64,000 nucleotides of DNA from the NCBI GenBank assembly GCA_019347575.1, contig JAHWKY010000018.1:1-64000 (forward strand). The letters run 5' to 3'. Both the position numbers and the translations under genes were made by a program. Each line of letters opens with the position of its first letter. The stretch's first letter is position 1. Shown here in pieces: positions 8,517-17,624 of the stretch. The stretch comes from Actinomycetota bacterium (lineage in GTDB: Bacteria; Actinomycetota; Nitriliruptoria; Nitriliruptorales; Nitriliruptoraceae). The notes under the pieces are model-generated. The model was not told where the DNA came from. It did no database searches and worked only from the letters and a program-made list of their open reading frames with translations.

Positions 8517-9446
8517 GTGACCTACGACGTGACGTTCACGCCCGACGTGGCCGCACAGCTCGCCGACGACGACTTCCACGTGGTCGAGGTCGAGCGCGCC
8601 CCGGAGTCCTGGCACGACCCGCCAGCGCCGGAGCAGCCCCGCCTGCTCCGCCACGACGGGCAACGACTGGTCCTCGGCCTCGGCCCCGACGACACCTCGG
8701 ACGACACGTACACCACCGTCGAGGTCGCCTCGACGAAGCGCTTCGACCAGGACCTGCTCGACCGGCTCGCGGCCGAGGGTTCGATGCGGGTCGTGATCCC
8801 GGGGCGAGAGGCGATCTTCCGGGACGTCGTGTTCAGCCCCGAGTTCGGTGATGATCGTGCCGCGAAGGAGACCGTCACGGCTGGTCTGGTGTTCCAGTCC
8901 TGGCGCGGCATCAGCGAGGGCGTCCACAACGCCGCCGCCCGGGGCGAGCGCCCCGCCTACATGGCCGCCTCGATCATGTACCTGGGCGGGCCCGGCCTGG
9001 TCCCGGCGGTGATGAACCGGTCCCTGACCGGACGCCGGCGCCTCCTGGCCCTCGTCATCGACTTCAACGTCGGGATGCAGTGGACGCAGTCCCTCGACGT
9101 GGATCCGTGTTCCCCACACGACTACACGATCCGCTGGTACCCCGATCGGGACGTGTCGTTCCGCGTGGGCGACACCGAGGTGGCCCGCTACCGCGACGGT
9201 CGCCGCCAGGTCGCCGCGATGAAGCTGCTCCCGAAGTTCCGCCGCGGCATCGACCTGATCGGCCACCGCTACCTGACCGCTGACCCCTGCCACATCGACG
9301 CGTGGCTGAACTGCTCGGCGACCGGCAACACGCCGGACGTGCACAACGGGCGTCGCTTCCGCCACCGTCTGTCGCTGTCGCTGGCGGGGTTCGGCATTCG
9401 CCCCATCCACCTGTCCGACCGGGAGGTGGATCGTGGGGCGGCGTGA
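8517..9446 (+). CDS. Uncharacterised beta-sandwich-like protein A
   Basis: This 309-residue protein is of no family I can name. It has no signal peptide or membrane segment. It pairs with the protein at 13780: both have a YTT(V/R) strand, then a (V/I)MPGR-like block (VIPGREAIF here, VMPGRTAIF there), then a W-containing block before an H/GNxAAR-type stretch (VFQSWRGIS here, LQDWTGID there) and a strand rich in aromatic residues (YTIRWYPDRDVSF). This suggests a beta-rich fold, possibly of the concanavalin type, binding a ligand. The GTG start has GAGGAG upstream, 13 bases after the DapB-like stop. It overlaps the next gene by 14 bases, so it belongs to the transport/conversion operon. Confidence 0.6.
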   Translation: MTYDVTFTPDVAAQLADDDFHVVEVERAPESWHDPPAPEQPRLLRHDGQRLVLGLGPDDTSDDTYTTVEVASTKRFDQDLLDRLAAEGSMRVVIPGREAIFRDVVFSPEFGDDRAAKETVTAGLVFQSWRGISEGVHNAAARGERPAYMAASIMYLGGPGLVPAVMNRSLTGRRRLLALVIDFNVGMQWTQSLDVDPCSPHDYTIRWYPDRDVSFRVGDTEVARYRDGRRQVAAMKLLPKFRRGIDLIGHRYLTADPCHIDAWLNCSATGNTPDVHNGRRFRHRLSLSLAGFGIRPIHLSDREVDRGAA

Positions 9447-10956
9447 TCTGCGGCGAGGCAGCCCGCTGTTCTGGTGGGCGCTGGGGATGGCTGCCGGGCT
9501 GTTCGCGAGCTCGCTCATCGGTCGCGGCACGCCGCCGACGCCGTCCGTCGCCTCCGGCGACCTCGGCGCCGAGGCGACGACGGCGCCGACGGGTCCAACG
9601 GCCGACGGGACCGAGCGCCCGACCGACGCGGCCACCGGGTCCCCGTCCGCCGCGATCCCCTCTCCCGCTGGCCCCTCGAGCGGCGGACCGGCGAGCGCCG
9701 CTACGGCGAGCCCGGACAACGGCGCGGCCGCGCCCGGCGGGCCACCTCCAGCATCCGGCCCCGGGCCGTCCTCCGGCTCCCCTGGAGCCAGCACCGAACC
9801 CATCCGCATCGGGATCGGCGTGCCCGAGCTCGGGGCGCTGGCCAACATGGGGCCGAACTTCGATTTCGGCGACGTGCGCGACCACTTCGAGGCCATCCAC
9901 GCCGACTGGCAGGAGCGTGGCCTGATCCCGATCGAGGGTCGGGAGGTCGTGTTCCACTACCGCAGCTACAGCATCATCTCGGCCGAGGAGCAGCGCGCGG
10001 CCTGCGTGGGCTGGGCCAGTGACGACCAGGTGATGGCCGTGATCGCGATGCAGTACTTCTTCGCGACCGAGTGCGTGCCCTACGAGCACCGGCTGCCGCT
10101 GTTCATGGACTCGGGCCTGCACCCCGAGCGCATGGAGCGCTTCGCCCCGTACGCCGTCACGCTGCTTGCCGACTACGGCCGGATCTCGCGAAACTGGGTG
10201 TACTGGGCGCACGAGCGCGGCCTCATCCAGGGCAAGCGCCTGGGCCTGTACTACGGCGCCGGGAACATCGACGGCATCGACCCGGGCGTGCGTCAGGCTC
10301 TCGACGAACTCGGCTACGAGCTGGTCGAGGAGGTCACCACCAGCTCGTCGGCCACGGGCGGCCCGCAGGACGGGGTCGCCGCGCAGCGCTTCGCGGCGGC
10401 ACGGGTCGAGGTCGCGATCCTCGCGGTCAGCAGCCTCGCCCAGACCAACTTCATGCACTCGGCCAACGGCCTCAACTACCGCCCGACCTACCTCGGGGCC
10501 GACTTCTTCACCGTCACCGCGGACACCGCCGCGAGCACCTTCCCGGCGGACCAGTACGACGGCACCTACGCCATGACCTCGTACCGCTTCGGCGAGGTGT
10601 CCGCGGGTCTGGGGCACACCCCGGAGGCGCAGTTCTGCATCGACCGCTACGCCGCGCACAGCGGCCGACGCATCGACCCACAGCAACGGCCCGCCGAGTG
10701 GTTCATGCTCCTGGCCGGCTGCGACGTCGCCGCGGTCGTCCACGAGGGGCTGGTCAACGCCGGCAACGCCGTCGACAAGGACCGCTTGATAGCCGGCATC
10801 GAGCAGATCGAGAGCAAGCCCCTGGGCATCGTCAGCGACGTCACCTTCGGACCGGGTGACCACACCGGCGCAGAGCTGCAACGCACGCTGCAGTGGCACG
10901 CCGACTGCACCTGCTGGATGGCGATCGGAGCGTTCGAACCCTGGTTCGTGCCGTGA
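9433..10956 (+). CDS. Membrane-anchored ABC substrate-binding protein 2
   Basis: This 507-residue protein has an N-terminal membrane helix (about residues 10-30), a Thr/Pro/Ala/Gly/Ser-rich linker to about residue 115, then a full type-1 periplasmic binding domain of the LivJ kind starting PIRIGIGVPELG. It ends in CTCW plus a short tail. It is longer and more typical than its relative at 2537, and neither has a lipobox. Two anchored binding proteins for one importer suggest either two ligands or a relay. The GTG start lies inside the end of the preceding gene (14-base overlap). Its stop overlaps the permease start as GTGA, so it should be made stoichiometrically with the permease. Confidence 0.8.
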   Translation: MGRRDLRRGSPLFWWALGMAAGLFASSLIGRGTPPTPSVASGDLGAEATTAPTGPTADGTERPTDAATGSPSAAIPSPAGPSSGGPASAATASPDNGAAAPGGPPPASGPGPSSGSPGASTEPIRIGIGVPELGALANMGPNFDFGDVRDHFEAIHADWQERGLIPIEGREVVFHYRSYSIISAEEQRAACVGWASDDQVMAVIAMQYFFATECVPYEHRLPLFMDSGLHPERMERFAPYAVTLLADYGRISRNWVYWAHERGLIQGKRLGLYYGAGNIDGIDPGVRQALDELGYELVEEVTTSSSATGGPQDGVAAQRFAAARVEVAILAVSSLAQTNFMHSANGLNYRPTYLGADFFTVTADTAASTFPADQYDGTYAMTSYRFGEVSAGLGHTPEAQFCIDRYAAHSGRRIDPQQRPAEWFMLLAGCDVAAVVHEGLVNAGNAVDKDRLIAGIEQIESKPLGIVSDVTFGPGDHTGAELQRTLQWHADCTCWMAIGAFEPWFVP

Positions 10957-13766
10957 CCTTCCCGTTGGGCTTCGAGGTACCACCCGAGGCGATGCTCGGA
11001 CTCGTGACCGGGTTGACCTACGGGTTGCTCGGCGTCGGTATCACGCTGATCTACAAGGCCAACCGGATCCTCAACTTCGCGTACGGCGAGATGGGTGCGC
11101 TGACGGCGCTGCTGTTCGTGCACCTGGTGGCCGGTCGATCCTGGCCCTACTGGGTGGCGCTTCCGGTGGCGCTGGCGGTGGCCGGGGCGGTGGGTGCGGC
11201 GATCGAGGTTGGGATCATCCGCCGGCTCGCACGCACGCCCCGTCTCCTCGTGCTCGTGGCCACGATCGGACTCGCGCAGCTGCTGTTCGTGTTGAGCACG
11301 CTGGTTCCGCGTGAGGGCCTGGGACAGGCGAGCTTCCCACTGCCGTTCGCACCGACCATCCAGATCGGTTCGGTCACGGTGCCGCCCGGGCACGTGCTGA
11401 TCCTCGTCGCCGCGCCGGTCATCACGGCCGCCATCGCGCTGTTCCTTCGGCGGTCACGGATCGGGCTGGCGAGTCGGGCCGCCGCGGACAACGAGGACGC
11501 CGCCCAGCTCACCGGCATCCCCGTGCACCGGATCTCGCTGGCGATCTGGATCCTGGCCGGCATCCTGGCCGTGGTCGGCGCCATCCTCGTCGGCCCCACC
11601 CGTCCGGTGCTCTCGAACGTCGCGACCGGTCCCGACCTGATGCTCCGCGGTCTGACCGCTGCGGTGTTCGGTGGGCTCGTGAGCCTGCCGATGACGCTCC
11701 TCGGGGGCGTCCTCGTCGGCGTCGCCGAGTTCCTGGTGCTGTGGAACTACCCGACCGGCGGTGCGCTCGAGCTGGTCCTGCTCGTACTCGTGGTCGGTCT
11801 CGTCCTGTGGCGCACGGACCTCGGCGCCACCGTGCGCGACGCCGGAGCCCGCACCCTGTCGTTGGTCGGTTCCGCCTCCCGGCTGCGCCACGACCTGGCA
11901 GCCGATCCGCGTGTGCGCCGGGCACGGCGCGCGGCGGCGATCGTCGCGGTCGTCGTTCTGGGCCTGCTGCCGCTCGCGCTGACCAACTCGCACCGGGTGC
12001 TGCTGTCGACCATCGCGTTGTTCGCCGCGATGGGCTGCACGCTCGTGCTGTTGACCGGCTACGCCGGCCAGGTCTCGCTGGGCCAGTTCGCGTTCGTTGC
12101 CATCGGTGCCGTCGTCGGCGGCAAGCTGCACAGCCTCGGGTACCCGCCGGGCACCGCGGTCGTGTGGGCCACGGCGATCGGGGCGCTCGTGGCGCTCGTC
12201 GTGGGCCTTCCGGCTCTCCGGATCCGGGGGCTGTTCCTGGCGGTCACGACCCTGTCGCTGGCCGTCTTCACCTCGACGTGGTTGGTCAGCCAGCCGTGGC
12301 TGGTACGTGACGTGACGGGCGCGTCAACGCTCGAGATCCCGCGACCCGAGCTGCTCGGGATCGACCTGCAGAGCGAACTCGCCTACGCGTGGTTGAGCCT
12401 CGGCGTCCTGGCGGTCGTGGGCGCGATCGTCACGCACATCCCACGGACCGGACTCGGTCGTTCGATCGTCGCCGTGCGCGACAACGAGCCCTCGGCCGCG
12501 AGCCTCAGCGTCGAACCGTGGCGGGCCAAGCTGGTCACCTTCGTCGTGTCGGGCGCGCTCGCCTCGTTCGTCGGCTACTTCTACGGCGGCCTGCTGGTGT
12601 CGTTCTCCTCCCAGCCACAGGAGGTCTTCGGGCCGGGCCAGTCACTGCTGCTGGTCGCCATGGTCGTCTTCGGCGGCGCGGGGTCGGTGACCGGAGCGAT
12701 CGTCGGGGCGCTGTTCGTGCACGGCTCGGTGTTCGTCATGGCGCCGCTCGTCAGCTCGTTCGCGGGCGACCGGATCGCCGCCGTACTGAGTGGCGCCGGC
12801 CTCCTCGTGGCGGTGCTGCAGTTCCCGCAGGGTCTCGCCGCTGAGCTGTTCCGCATCCGCGACCGCATCGCGGCCCGGATCGCCGGCGCGGCGCCGTCGC
12901 GCGACGAGGGAAGCGCGACCACAGCGCCCCGACTGCAGCAGCGATCGGAGGCAGAGCGAGCCGAACCCACCGATCTCGACGATGCCCTGCGCTGCGAGGA
13001 CGTCGTCGTCCGGTACGGCGGTATCACCGCGGTCGACGGGGTCACTCTGCACGCTGCGGCCGGCGAGATCGTCGGGCTCGTGGGACCCAACGGGGCTGGG
13101 AAGACCACGTTGTTCGACGTGCTGTCCGGCCACATCCGAGGCCAGGCGGGACGGGTGCTGCTCCACGGCGAAGACATCTCCGACCTGTCTCCGGCGCTGC
13201 GGGCGCGTCTCGGGCTGGGGCGTACGTTCCAGCAGGCTCGTCTCTTCGACGATCTGACCGTGGTCGAGACGCTCCAGGTCGGACTCGAACGACACCAGCC
13301 GTACGAAGCGGTCCCAGCACTGCTCGGCCTGCCCCCGGATCGCCGGGATGGGCGCACCAAGCGCGAGGCAGCCGACGACATCGTGGAGCTGTTCAACCTC
13401 GGTGAGTACGCCCACCGACCCATCCGGGAGCTGTCGACCGGGACGCGCCGGCTCGTCGAGCTTGCCACGATGGTCGCGCTCGCCGCCCCGGTGCTGTTGC
13501 TCGACGAGCCCGCCGCGGGAGTCGCGCAGCGAGAGGTGGAGGCGCTGACGGGTGTGCTGCAGGACGTCCGTGGCCACCTCGACGCGACGATCGTCCTCAT
13601 CGACCACGACGTGCCGATGGTGAGCGCCATCTCGGACCGGCTGTACGTCCTGGCCGCGGGACGGGTCATCGCCGAGGGCGATCCGGACACCGTACGGGAC
13701 GACCCCGCCGTCATCGAGGCCTACCTCGGTAGGGACGACCGGGCGCTGGTGCGTTCGGGGACCTGA
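10953..13766 (+). CDS. Fused LivH-LivM-LivG ABC transporter
   Basis: This 937-residue chain joins three parts normally encoded separately. A LivH-like permease (about 1-295) is followed by a LivM-like permease (about 320-640, with GYAGQVSLGQFAF and GLGRSIVAVRDNEPSA) and a charged linker. A LivG-like ATPase fills about 690-937: Walker A GPNGAGKTT, Walker B VLLLDEP and a divergent LSTGTRR signature. With the LivF-like ATPase at 3910 this makes a complete importer core. I use the GTG at 10953, which overlaps the preceding stop; the frame is open another 60 bases upstream inside the binding-protein gene. Two-part LivM-LivG fusions are common in actinobacteria; the three-part form is less usual. 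Confidence 0.87.
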   Translation: MTFPLGFEVPPEAMLGLVTGLTYGLLGVGITLIYKANRILNFAYGEMGALTALLFVHLVAGRSWPYWVALPVALAVAGAVGAAIEVGIIRRLARTPRLLVLVATIGLAQLLFVLSTLVPREGLGQASFPLPFAPTIQIGSVTVPPGHVLILVAAPVITAAIALFLRRSRIGLASRAAADNEDAAQLTGIPVHRISLAIWILAGILAVVGAILVGPTRPVLSNVATGPDLMLRGLTAAVFGGLVSLPMTLLGGVLVGVAEFLVLWNYPTGGALELVLLVLVVGLVLWRTDLGATVRDAGARTLSLVGSASRLRHDLAADPRVRRARRAAAIVAVVVLGLLPLALTNSHRVLLSTIALFAAMGCTLVLLTGYAGQVSLGQFAFVAIGAVVGGKLHSLGYPPGTAVVWATAIGALVALVVGLPALRIRGLFLAVTTLSLAVFTSTWLVSQPWLVRDVTGASTLEIPRPELLGIDLQSELAYAWLSLGVLAVVGAIVTHIPRTGLGRSIVAVRDNEPSAASLSVEPWRAKLVTFVVSGALASFVGYFYGGLLVSFSSQPQEVFGPGQSLLLVAMVVFGGAGSVTGAIVGALFVHGSVFVMAPLVSSFAGDRIAAVLSGAGLLVAVLQFPQGLAAELFRIRDRIAARIAGAAPSRDEGSATTAPRLQQRSEAERAEPTDLDDALRCEDVVVRYGGITAVDGVTLHAAAGEIVGLVGPNGAGKTTLFDVLSGHIRGQAGRVLLHGEDISDLSPALRARLGLGRTFQQARLFDDLTVVETLQVGLERHQPYEAVPALLGLPPDRRDGRTKREAADDIVELFNLGEYAHRPIRELSTGTRRLVELATMVALAAPVLLLDEPAAGVAQREVEALTGVLQDVRGHLDATIVLIDHDVPMVSAISDRLYVLAAGRVIAEGDPDTVRDDPAVIEAYLGRDDRALVRSGT

Positions 13767-13779
13767 CAGGAGGACGACC

Positions 13780-14757
13780 GTGAGTCAGACCGTGACCTCG
13801 AGCGACTACGCGCGTGTCGCCACGGGCGACACGATCTTCGACGCCAACGGGCGGCGGGGTCGCCCCGAGAACCTCACGTACCGCGAAGCGCTCCACGCGA
13901 CGTACCGTGGTCCGTACACGAACTGGGAGACCAAGCCCTGGGACGGCCTCGTCTCCAACCGTCCCGGGTTGATCGATAGCGACCCGGAGCGTGGACTGAT
14001 CCTGACGATGCCAGCGGGGCAGGCCGAGGACGGCTCGTACACGACGCGGGACTTCGCCAGCGCTCCACACGGTGTCGACTACGCCAGCCACTTCGTGGAC
14101 TGGGCACGCGATGACAGCGCCCATCCCAACCTCGTCATGCCGGGCCGGACCGCCATCTTCGACGGTGTGCGACTCGACGTGCTCCACCTCGGCGACGGCG
14201 TCAAGGGCACCGGCGGCTGCTGCCTGCAGGACTGGACCGGCATCGACTTCGAGACCATGGCCATCCACGGCAACACGGCACGGTCGCGCTACCAGGGCTT
14301 CGGGTTCGCGTGGCTGCCCCAGGACTCGCTGTTCCCGCGCCTGCACCGTCTGGGCGAACGCTTCTCGCGGTACCAGGATGCGTTCAGCGAGCCCGTCGGC
14401 GAGGGCATCGCCCCGATGTACGTGATCCTGGCGCAGATCGGCGGCTGGGCGAAGGCGCGCAAGGTCCACGTCGATGCGGACGCACCGCACACCGTGGCGT
14501 TCCACTGGACCGCCGATGGTCGGACCCTTCAGTGCTGGCTCGACGAGCAGCTCGCGCTCAGCGTCACCGAGGGCGACTGGGCCATCCCCGCGGGGGTGCA
14601 CACCCGCGGCCGCGCGCGCTTCAACCGCTCCGGCCTACACGCGTGCGCGTGGCAGGACAACGGGTCTGGCAACCCCGAAGTCGGCGGTGTCGCCGGCAAC
14701 CCCGAGGACGACCAGCCCTACAGCGTCGAACGTCTCCGCATCATCGAGACCGCCTGA
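13780..14757 (+). CDS. Uncharacterised beta-sandwich-like protein B
   Basis: This 325-residue protein is related to the one at 8517 by shared blocks (YTTRDFAS, VMPGRTAIFDGV, the LQDWTGID stretch, and an aromatic strand HTVAFHWTADGRTL). It has no signal peptide, membrane helix or metal motif I recognise. Six tryptophans and many Asp/Asn/Gly turns fit a beta-sandwich ligand-binding fold, but that is inference. The GTG start follows AGGAGG at a normal distance, 13 bases after the importer stop. It is the last gene of the operon that starts at 2537, and a 50-bp dyad lies directly downstream. Confidence 0.6.
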   Translation: MSQTVTSSDYARVATGDTIFDANGRRGRPENLTYREALHATYRGPYTNWETKPWDGLVSNRPGLIDSDPERGLILTMPAGQAEDGSYTTRDFASAPHGVDYASHFVDWARDDSAHPNLVMPGRTAIFDGVRLDVLHLGDGVKGTGGCCLQDWTGIDFETMAIHGNTARSRYQGFGFAWLPQDSLFPRLHRLGERFSRYQDAFSEPVGEGIAPMYVILAQIGGWAKARKVHVDADAPHTVAFHWTADGRTLQCWLDEQLALSVTEGDWAIPAGVHTRGRARFNRSGLHACAWQDNGSGNPEVGGVAGNPEDDQPYSVERLRIIETA

Positions 14758-14776
14758 CACGAGCGGCGTGATCGGA

Positions 14777-14826
14777 TGAACTTGAATACTTGGATACACC
14801 ACAACGCCCCCAAGTATTCAACCTCG
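14777..14826. repeat. 50-bp dyad element, copy 1
   Basis: This is an imperfect inverted repeat of two 17-bp arms (consensus CGAACTTGAATACTTGG and its complement) around a 16-bp centre. The perfect core pairs 14782-14793 (TTGAATACTTGG) with 14810-14821. It is A/T-rich against its surroundings. It aligns without gaps to the reverse complement of 35794-35843, 36 of 50 positions matching, with most differences in the centre. Here it lies between two convergent genes and covers the stop codon of the kinase gene ending at 14818, so it could serve as a two-way terminator. Confidence 0.75.
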
Positions 14827-16770
14827 TGCGTTGGCGGTCGGGCGCTGCAGCCCGACCGATGCGGTCTCGATCGCCGCGCCATGCCACCCGCTCAGGAGCT
14901 GACCCTCCACCGATCCCTCGTGCCCGCCCTCGGCGATCTCAGTCCGAGGCAGCCGCACGACGAAACGCGCACCCCCGAGCGGGGTGTCCTCAACGCGGAC
15001 CGATCCTCCGTGGAGGTGGACCAGCCGTTGCACGAGCGCGAGACCCACTCCCGTCCCGGGTGATGGGTGCGACGGGTCGAGTCGCAGGAAGGCCTCGAAG
15101 ACCCGTTCCTTGTCCTCATCGGGTACGCCGGGGCCCTCGTCCTGCACGCTGAGCACCAACGCGCCGGGCACCGCTCGGAGCACGACATCGATACGCGTAC
15201 CGGTGGGCGCGTACTTGACCGCGTTGAGGACGAGGTTGTCGATGATCCGCTCGCAGGCGGCAGGGTCGACCGAGGCGGCGACCACGTCGGCATCGACGTT
15301 GACCTCGTGTGAGGTGATCTCGAGCCGGGCGACGGCCCGACGCAGGAGGGCGTGGAGTTCCGTGGGCACGTAGCGCGGCCCGATCATCCCGCGACCGAGG
15401 CGTTCCACGTCGAGCAGGTCTCCCAGCAACGCGTCGAGACGGCGCGCCTGCGCGTCGAGCCGCCCGATGAGCTGTTCCGACACCTCCGTCGGCAGGTCAG
15501 CGAAGCGGCGGTGCAGCGTCTCGGATGCCGCAAGCACAACCGCCAGCGGCGTGCGCAGCTCATGCGACACGCTCGACAGGAACGCGTCCTTCGCCTGCCG
15601 GAGTTCGGCGTCCTCGATGACCGCGCGGGCGTGAGAGGCGACCGCAGCCAGGACCGTCATCTCCTCGTCCCGGAACCCGTCGACGTCGCTGAGGGGGTCG
15701 CGCGCCACGAACGCGATGTAGCGGCCCTGACCGAGTGCGAGCGCGTGGGTGATGGCGGTGCAGCGACCACGCTGGTCGAGGGTCCGTACCGGAGCTCCCT
15801 CCTCGAGCGAATCCGCGAGTGCATCGGGCACGTCGGCAACGCGGATCAACGGCGAGACCTGATCGTCGGCGCCGACGGTCATGGACCACGTGTTCCCGCC
15901 GGAGCGTCGGAGGTACAGCTCGAGCGTGTCGGCCCGCGTGTGGGTGCGCAGGGTCCGCGCAACTGCCGCCAGGATCCCGTCGAGATCCTGGCTCGCCTGG
16001 GTGTCGCGCGCCAGGGTGTAGAGCATCCCAAGGACCTGGCGGTCGGCACGCTCGTCGAGGTAGCGCTTGTAGCCCTTCGCCAGGAGCACGACCGGCACCG
16101 TGAGGATGACGGCTGCCTCCGGGCGTAGGACCACGACGAGCACGGCGATCAACGCGATGGCCGTGGTCGCGACGGCCATCGGGAACGCCAGCCGGAAGAC
16201 GTCACGCAGGACCCGGCGGTCGAAGGTGCCGTTGGACACGCTGATCGCGAGCCAGACGCACCCGCTCCCTGACAGGGCTGCCGTCACCGTTCCTACGAAC
16301 GCTGCCGCCAGGGCCTCGATGGACGGGTCGACCGGGGGCGTCCCGGTGGCGGGGCCGACCACGGCCCAGAACACCCCCAGGAGGATGCCGGCCTCGAGCG
16401 TGTACGTGCTGAGGTTGAACACGAGCTTGATCGGCTGGCGGCGGTCCACGAGCATGGCCAACAGGCCACCGCCGAGCCGTGCCACGACGACCTCGAGAGG
16501 ACCGATCAGGAACAACCCAGCCACGAGCGGCAGTTCGGTCAGCAGGAACGAGTGCGACTCCCCGCGGACGTGCAGCACCAGCGGGTAGCGCTCGACGAGA
16601 CACGAAGCGGCGAGCAGTGCCATCCACACGACGCCGAACTCTGCGATGGGCCCGTCGCGCAGGCGCTCGGCGAGGATCACGAGGCCGGTGCCGGCGACGC
16701 ACACGAGGACCGCCAGTCCCGACACGACGGTCAGGGACTGGCTGCCGCCCGGTCGTGTGCGGGTTGCCAT
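14818..16770 (-). CDS. Membrane sensor histidine kinase with GAF-like domain
   Basis: This 650-residue kinase has six or seven membrane helices in the first 220 residues, then a GAF-like sensing region. The HisKA domain has its phospho-accepting His in SSVSHELRTPL. The ATPase domain has N-box NLVLNAVKYAP, G1 DEGPGVP and G2 GTGVGLALV. It would autophosphorylate in response to a membrane or cytosolic cue. No response regulator is nearby, so its partner is elsewhere. I choose the ATG at 16770 over a GTG at 16776 because GAGGAAGG sits five bases before the ATG. An A/T-rich stretch around 16855-16875 probably holds the promoter. Confidence 0.88.
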   Translation of the reverse strand: MATRTRPGGSQSLTVVSGLAVLVCVAGTGLVILAERLRDGPIAEFGVVWMALLAASCLVERYPLVLHVRGESHSFLLTELPLVAGLFLIGPLEVVVARLGGGLLAMLVDRRQPIKLVFNLSTYTLEAGILLGVFWAVVGPATGTPPVDPSIEALAAAFVGTVTAALSGSGCVWLAISVSNGTFDRRVLRDVFRLAFPMAVATTAIALIAVLVVVLRPEAAVILTVPVVLLAKGYKRYLDERADRQVLGMLYTLARDTQASQDLDGILAAVARTLRTHTRADTLELYLRRSGGNTWSMTVGADDQVSPLIRVADVPDALADSLEEGAPVRTLDQRGRCTAITHALALGQGRYIAFVARDPLSDVDGFRDEEMTVLAAVASHARAVIEDAELRQAKDAFLSSVSHELRTPLAVVLAASETLHRRFADLPTEVSEQLIGRLDAQARRLDALLGDLLDVERLGRGMIGPRYVPTELHALLRRAVARLEITSHEVNVDADVVAASVDPAACERIIDNLVLNAVKYAPTGTRIDVVLRAVPGALVLSVQDEGPGVPDEDKERVFEAFLRLDPSHPSPGTGVGLALVQRLVHLHGGSVRVEDTPLGGARFVVRLPRTEIAEGGHEGSVEGQLLSGWHGAAIETASVGLQRPTANARG

Positions 16771-16979
16771 CGCCACCTTCCTCGATCGCAGGCACCGTGG
16801 CGATCCACCCCACGGCCCCGAACCACGCGCTCTGGTGTCTCACGTTCTGTGATGGTTGAAGCACATTAAGTGAACACCCCCTCGGGCCGGTGACGGATGG
16901 CACGGTATGACCATCTTCCGCCCACCCAGTCGGAGGGGCCCGAGCGGACGGGTCGTCAGTGCGACATCGCGAACGTCGG

Positions 16980-17483
16980 TCAGTCCGGGTTGCCCGGGAA
17001 CGCTGGAGGGACGGTCCGTCCGCTCCACAGATCGTCGTCGATGACCTGCAGCACCAGTTCCTCGAGCATCCCGGTGTCGAACTCGAGCAGGTGGTACAGC
17101 TCTAGGCTCTCGCCAACCGCCGAGTGCCACCGGACCAGGACCTCGTCGTCATCCCGGTCGAGCTCGACCGACAGCGCCCGTTGCGGCCGCACGTCGACGG
17201 TGGCGAAGCGCGCGAGGTACTCCTCGCCGCTGGCGCTCCAGCCCGCGCGGACGGTCACGCTCGATCCCAGGTCGCGGACCTTCTCGACGAGCTCGGCGAG
17301 GCGATCGGCCAACTCGGCGTGACGCGCATCCTGTCGCTGCCGCCGCTCGCGCTCCTCCTGCGCCCGTCGCTCCTCGGCGGCCTCGACCGCGCGGTCCATC
17401 TCCTGCTCGGCGCTCGCTCGCTCCTGGGCGAGCTGCTCGTTGCGCGCCACACGTTCGCGGAGCCGGGCTTCGAAATCACTCAC
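16980..17483 (-). CDS. Coiled-coil protein of unknown function
   Basis: This 167-residue protein has a long charged helix (about residues 5-85, rich in E/R/A/Q, very likely a coiled coil). A C-terminal beta-rich part of about 80 residues follows with acidic patches (VELDRDDDEVLVRW, HLLEFDTGMLEE). It has no signal peptide. I use the GTG that gives MSDFEARLRERV; an ATG 51 bases upstream would add a stretch with no clear purpose. The gene stands alone between the kinase and the second SDR fusion. No family is recognised. Confidence 0.6.
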   Translation of the reverse strand: MSDFEARLRERVARNEQLAQERASAEQEMDRAVEAAEERRAQEERERRQRQDARHAELADRLAELVEKVRDLGSSVTVRAGWSASGEEYLARFATVDVRPQRALSVELDRDDDEVLVRWHSAVGESLELYHLLEFDTGMLEELVLQVIDDDLWSGRTVPPAFPGNPD

Positions 17484-17624
17484 GTTCGCCGTCCTGGTGG
17501 GCGTCCAGGCGAAGGTAACGCTAGTGGTCGCCATGTCGGCGTTCAGGGGCCGCAGGATCACCCGTCGGAGGCGATACGACCAAGCTCATGGTGCTCACGA
17601 GACGACGACCCGCCGCGCCCAGCG

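Noticed and set aside
8022-10983. Two minus-strand frames of over 600 codons
   Set aside because: They lie opposite well-supported plus-strand genes with overlapping starts and stops; low-complexity translation.
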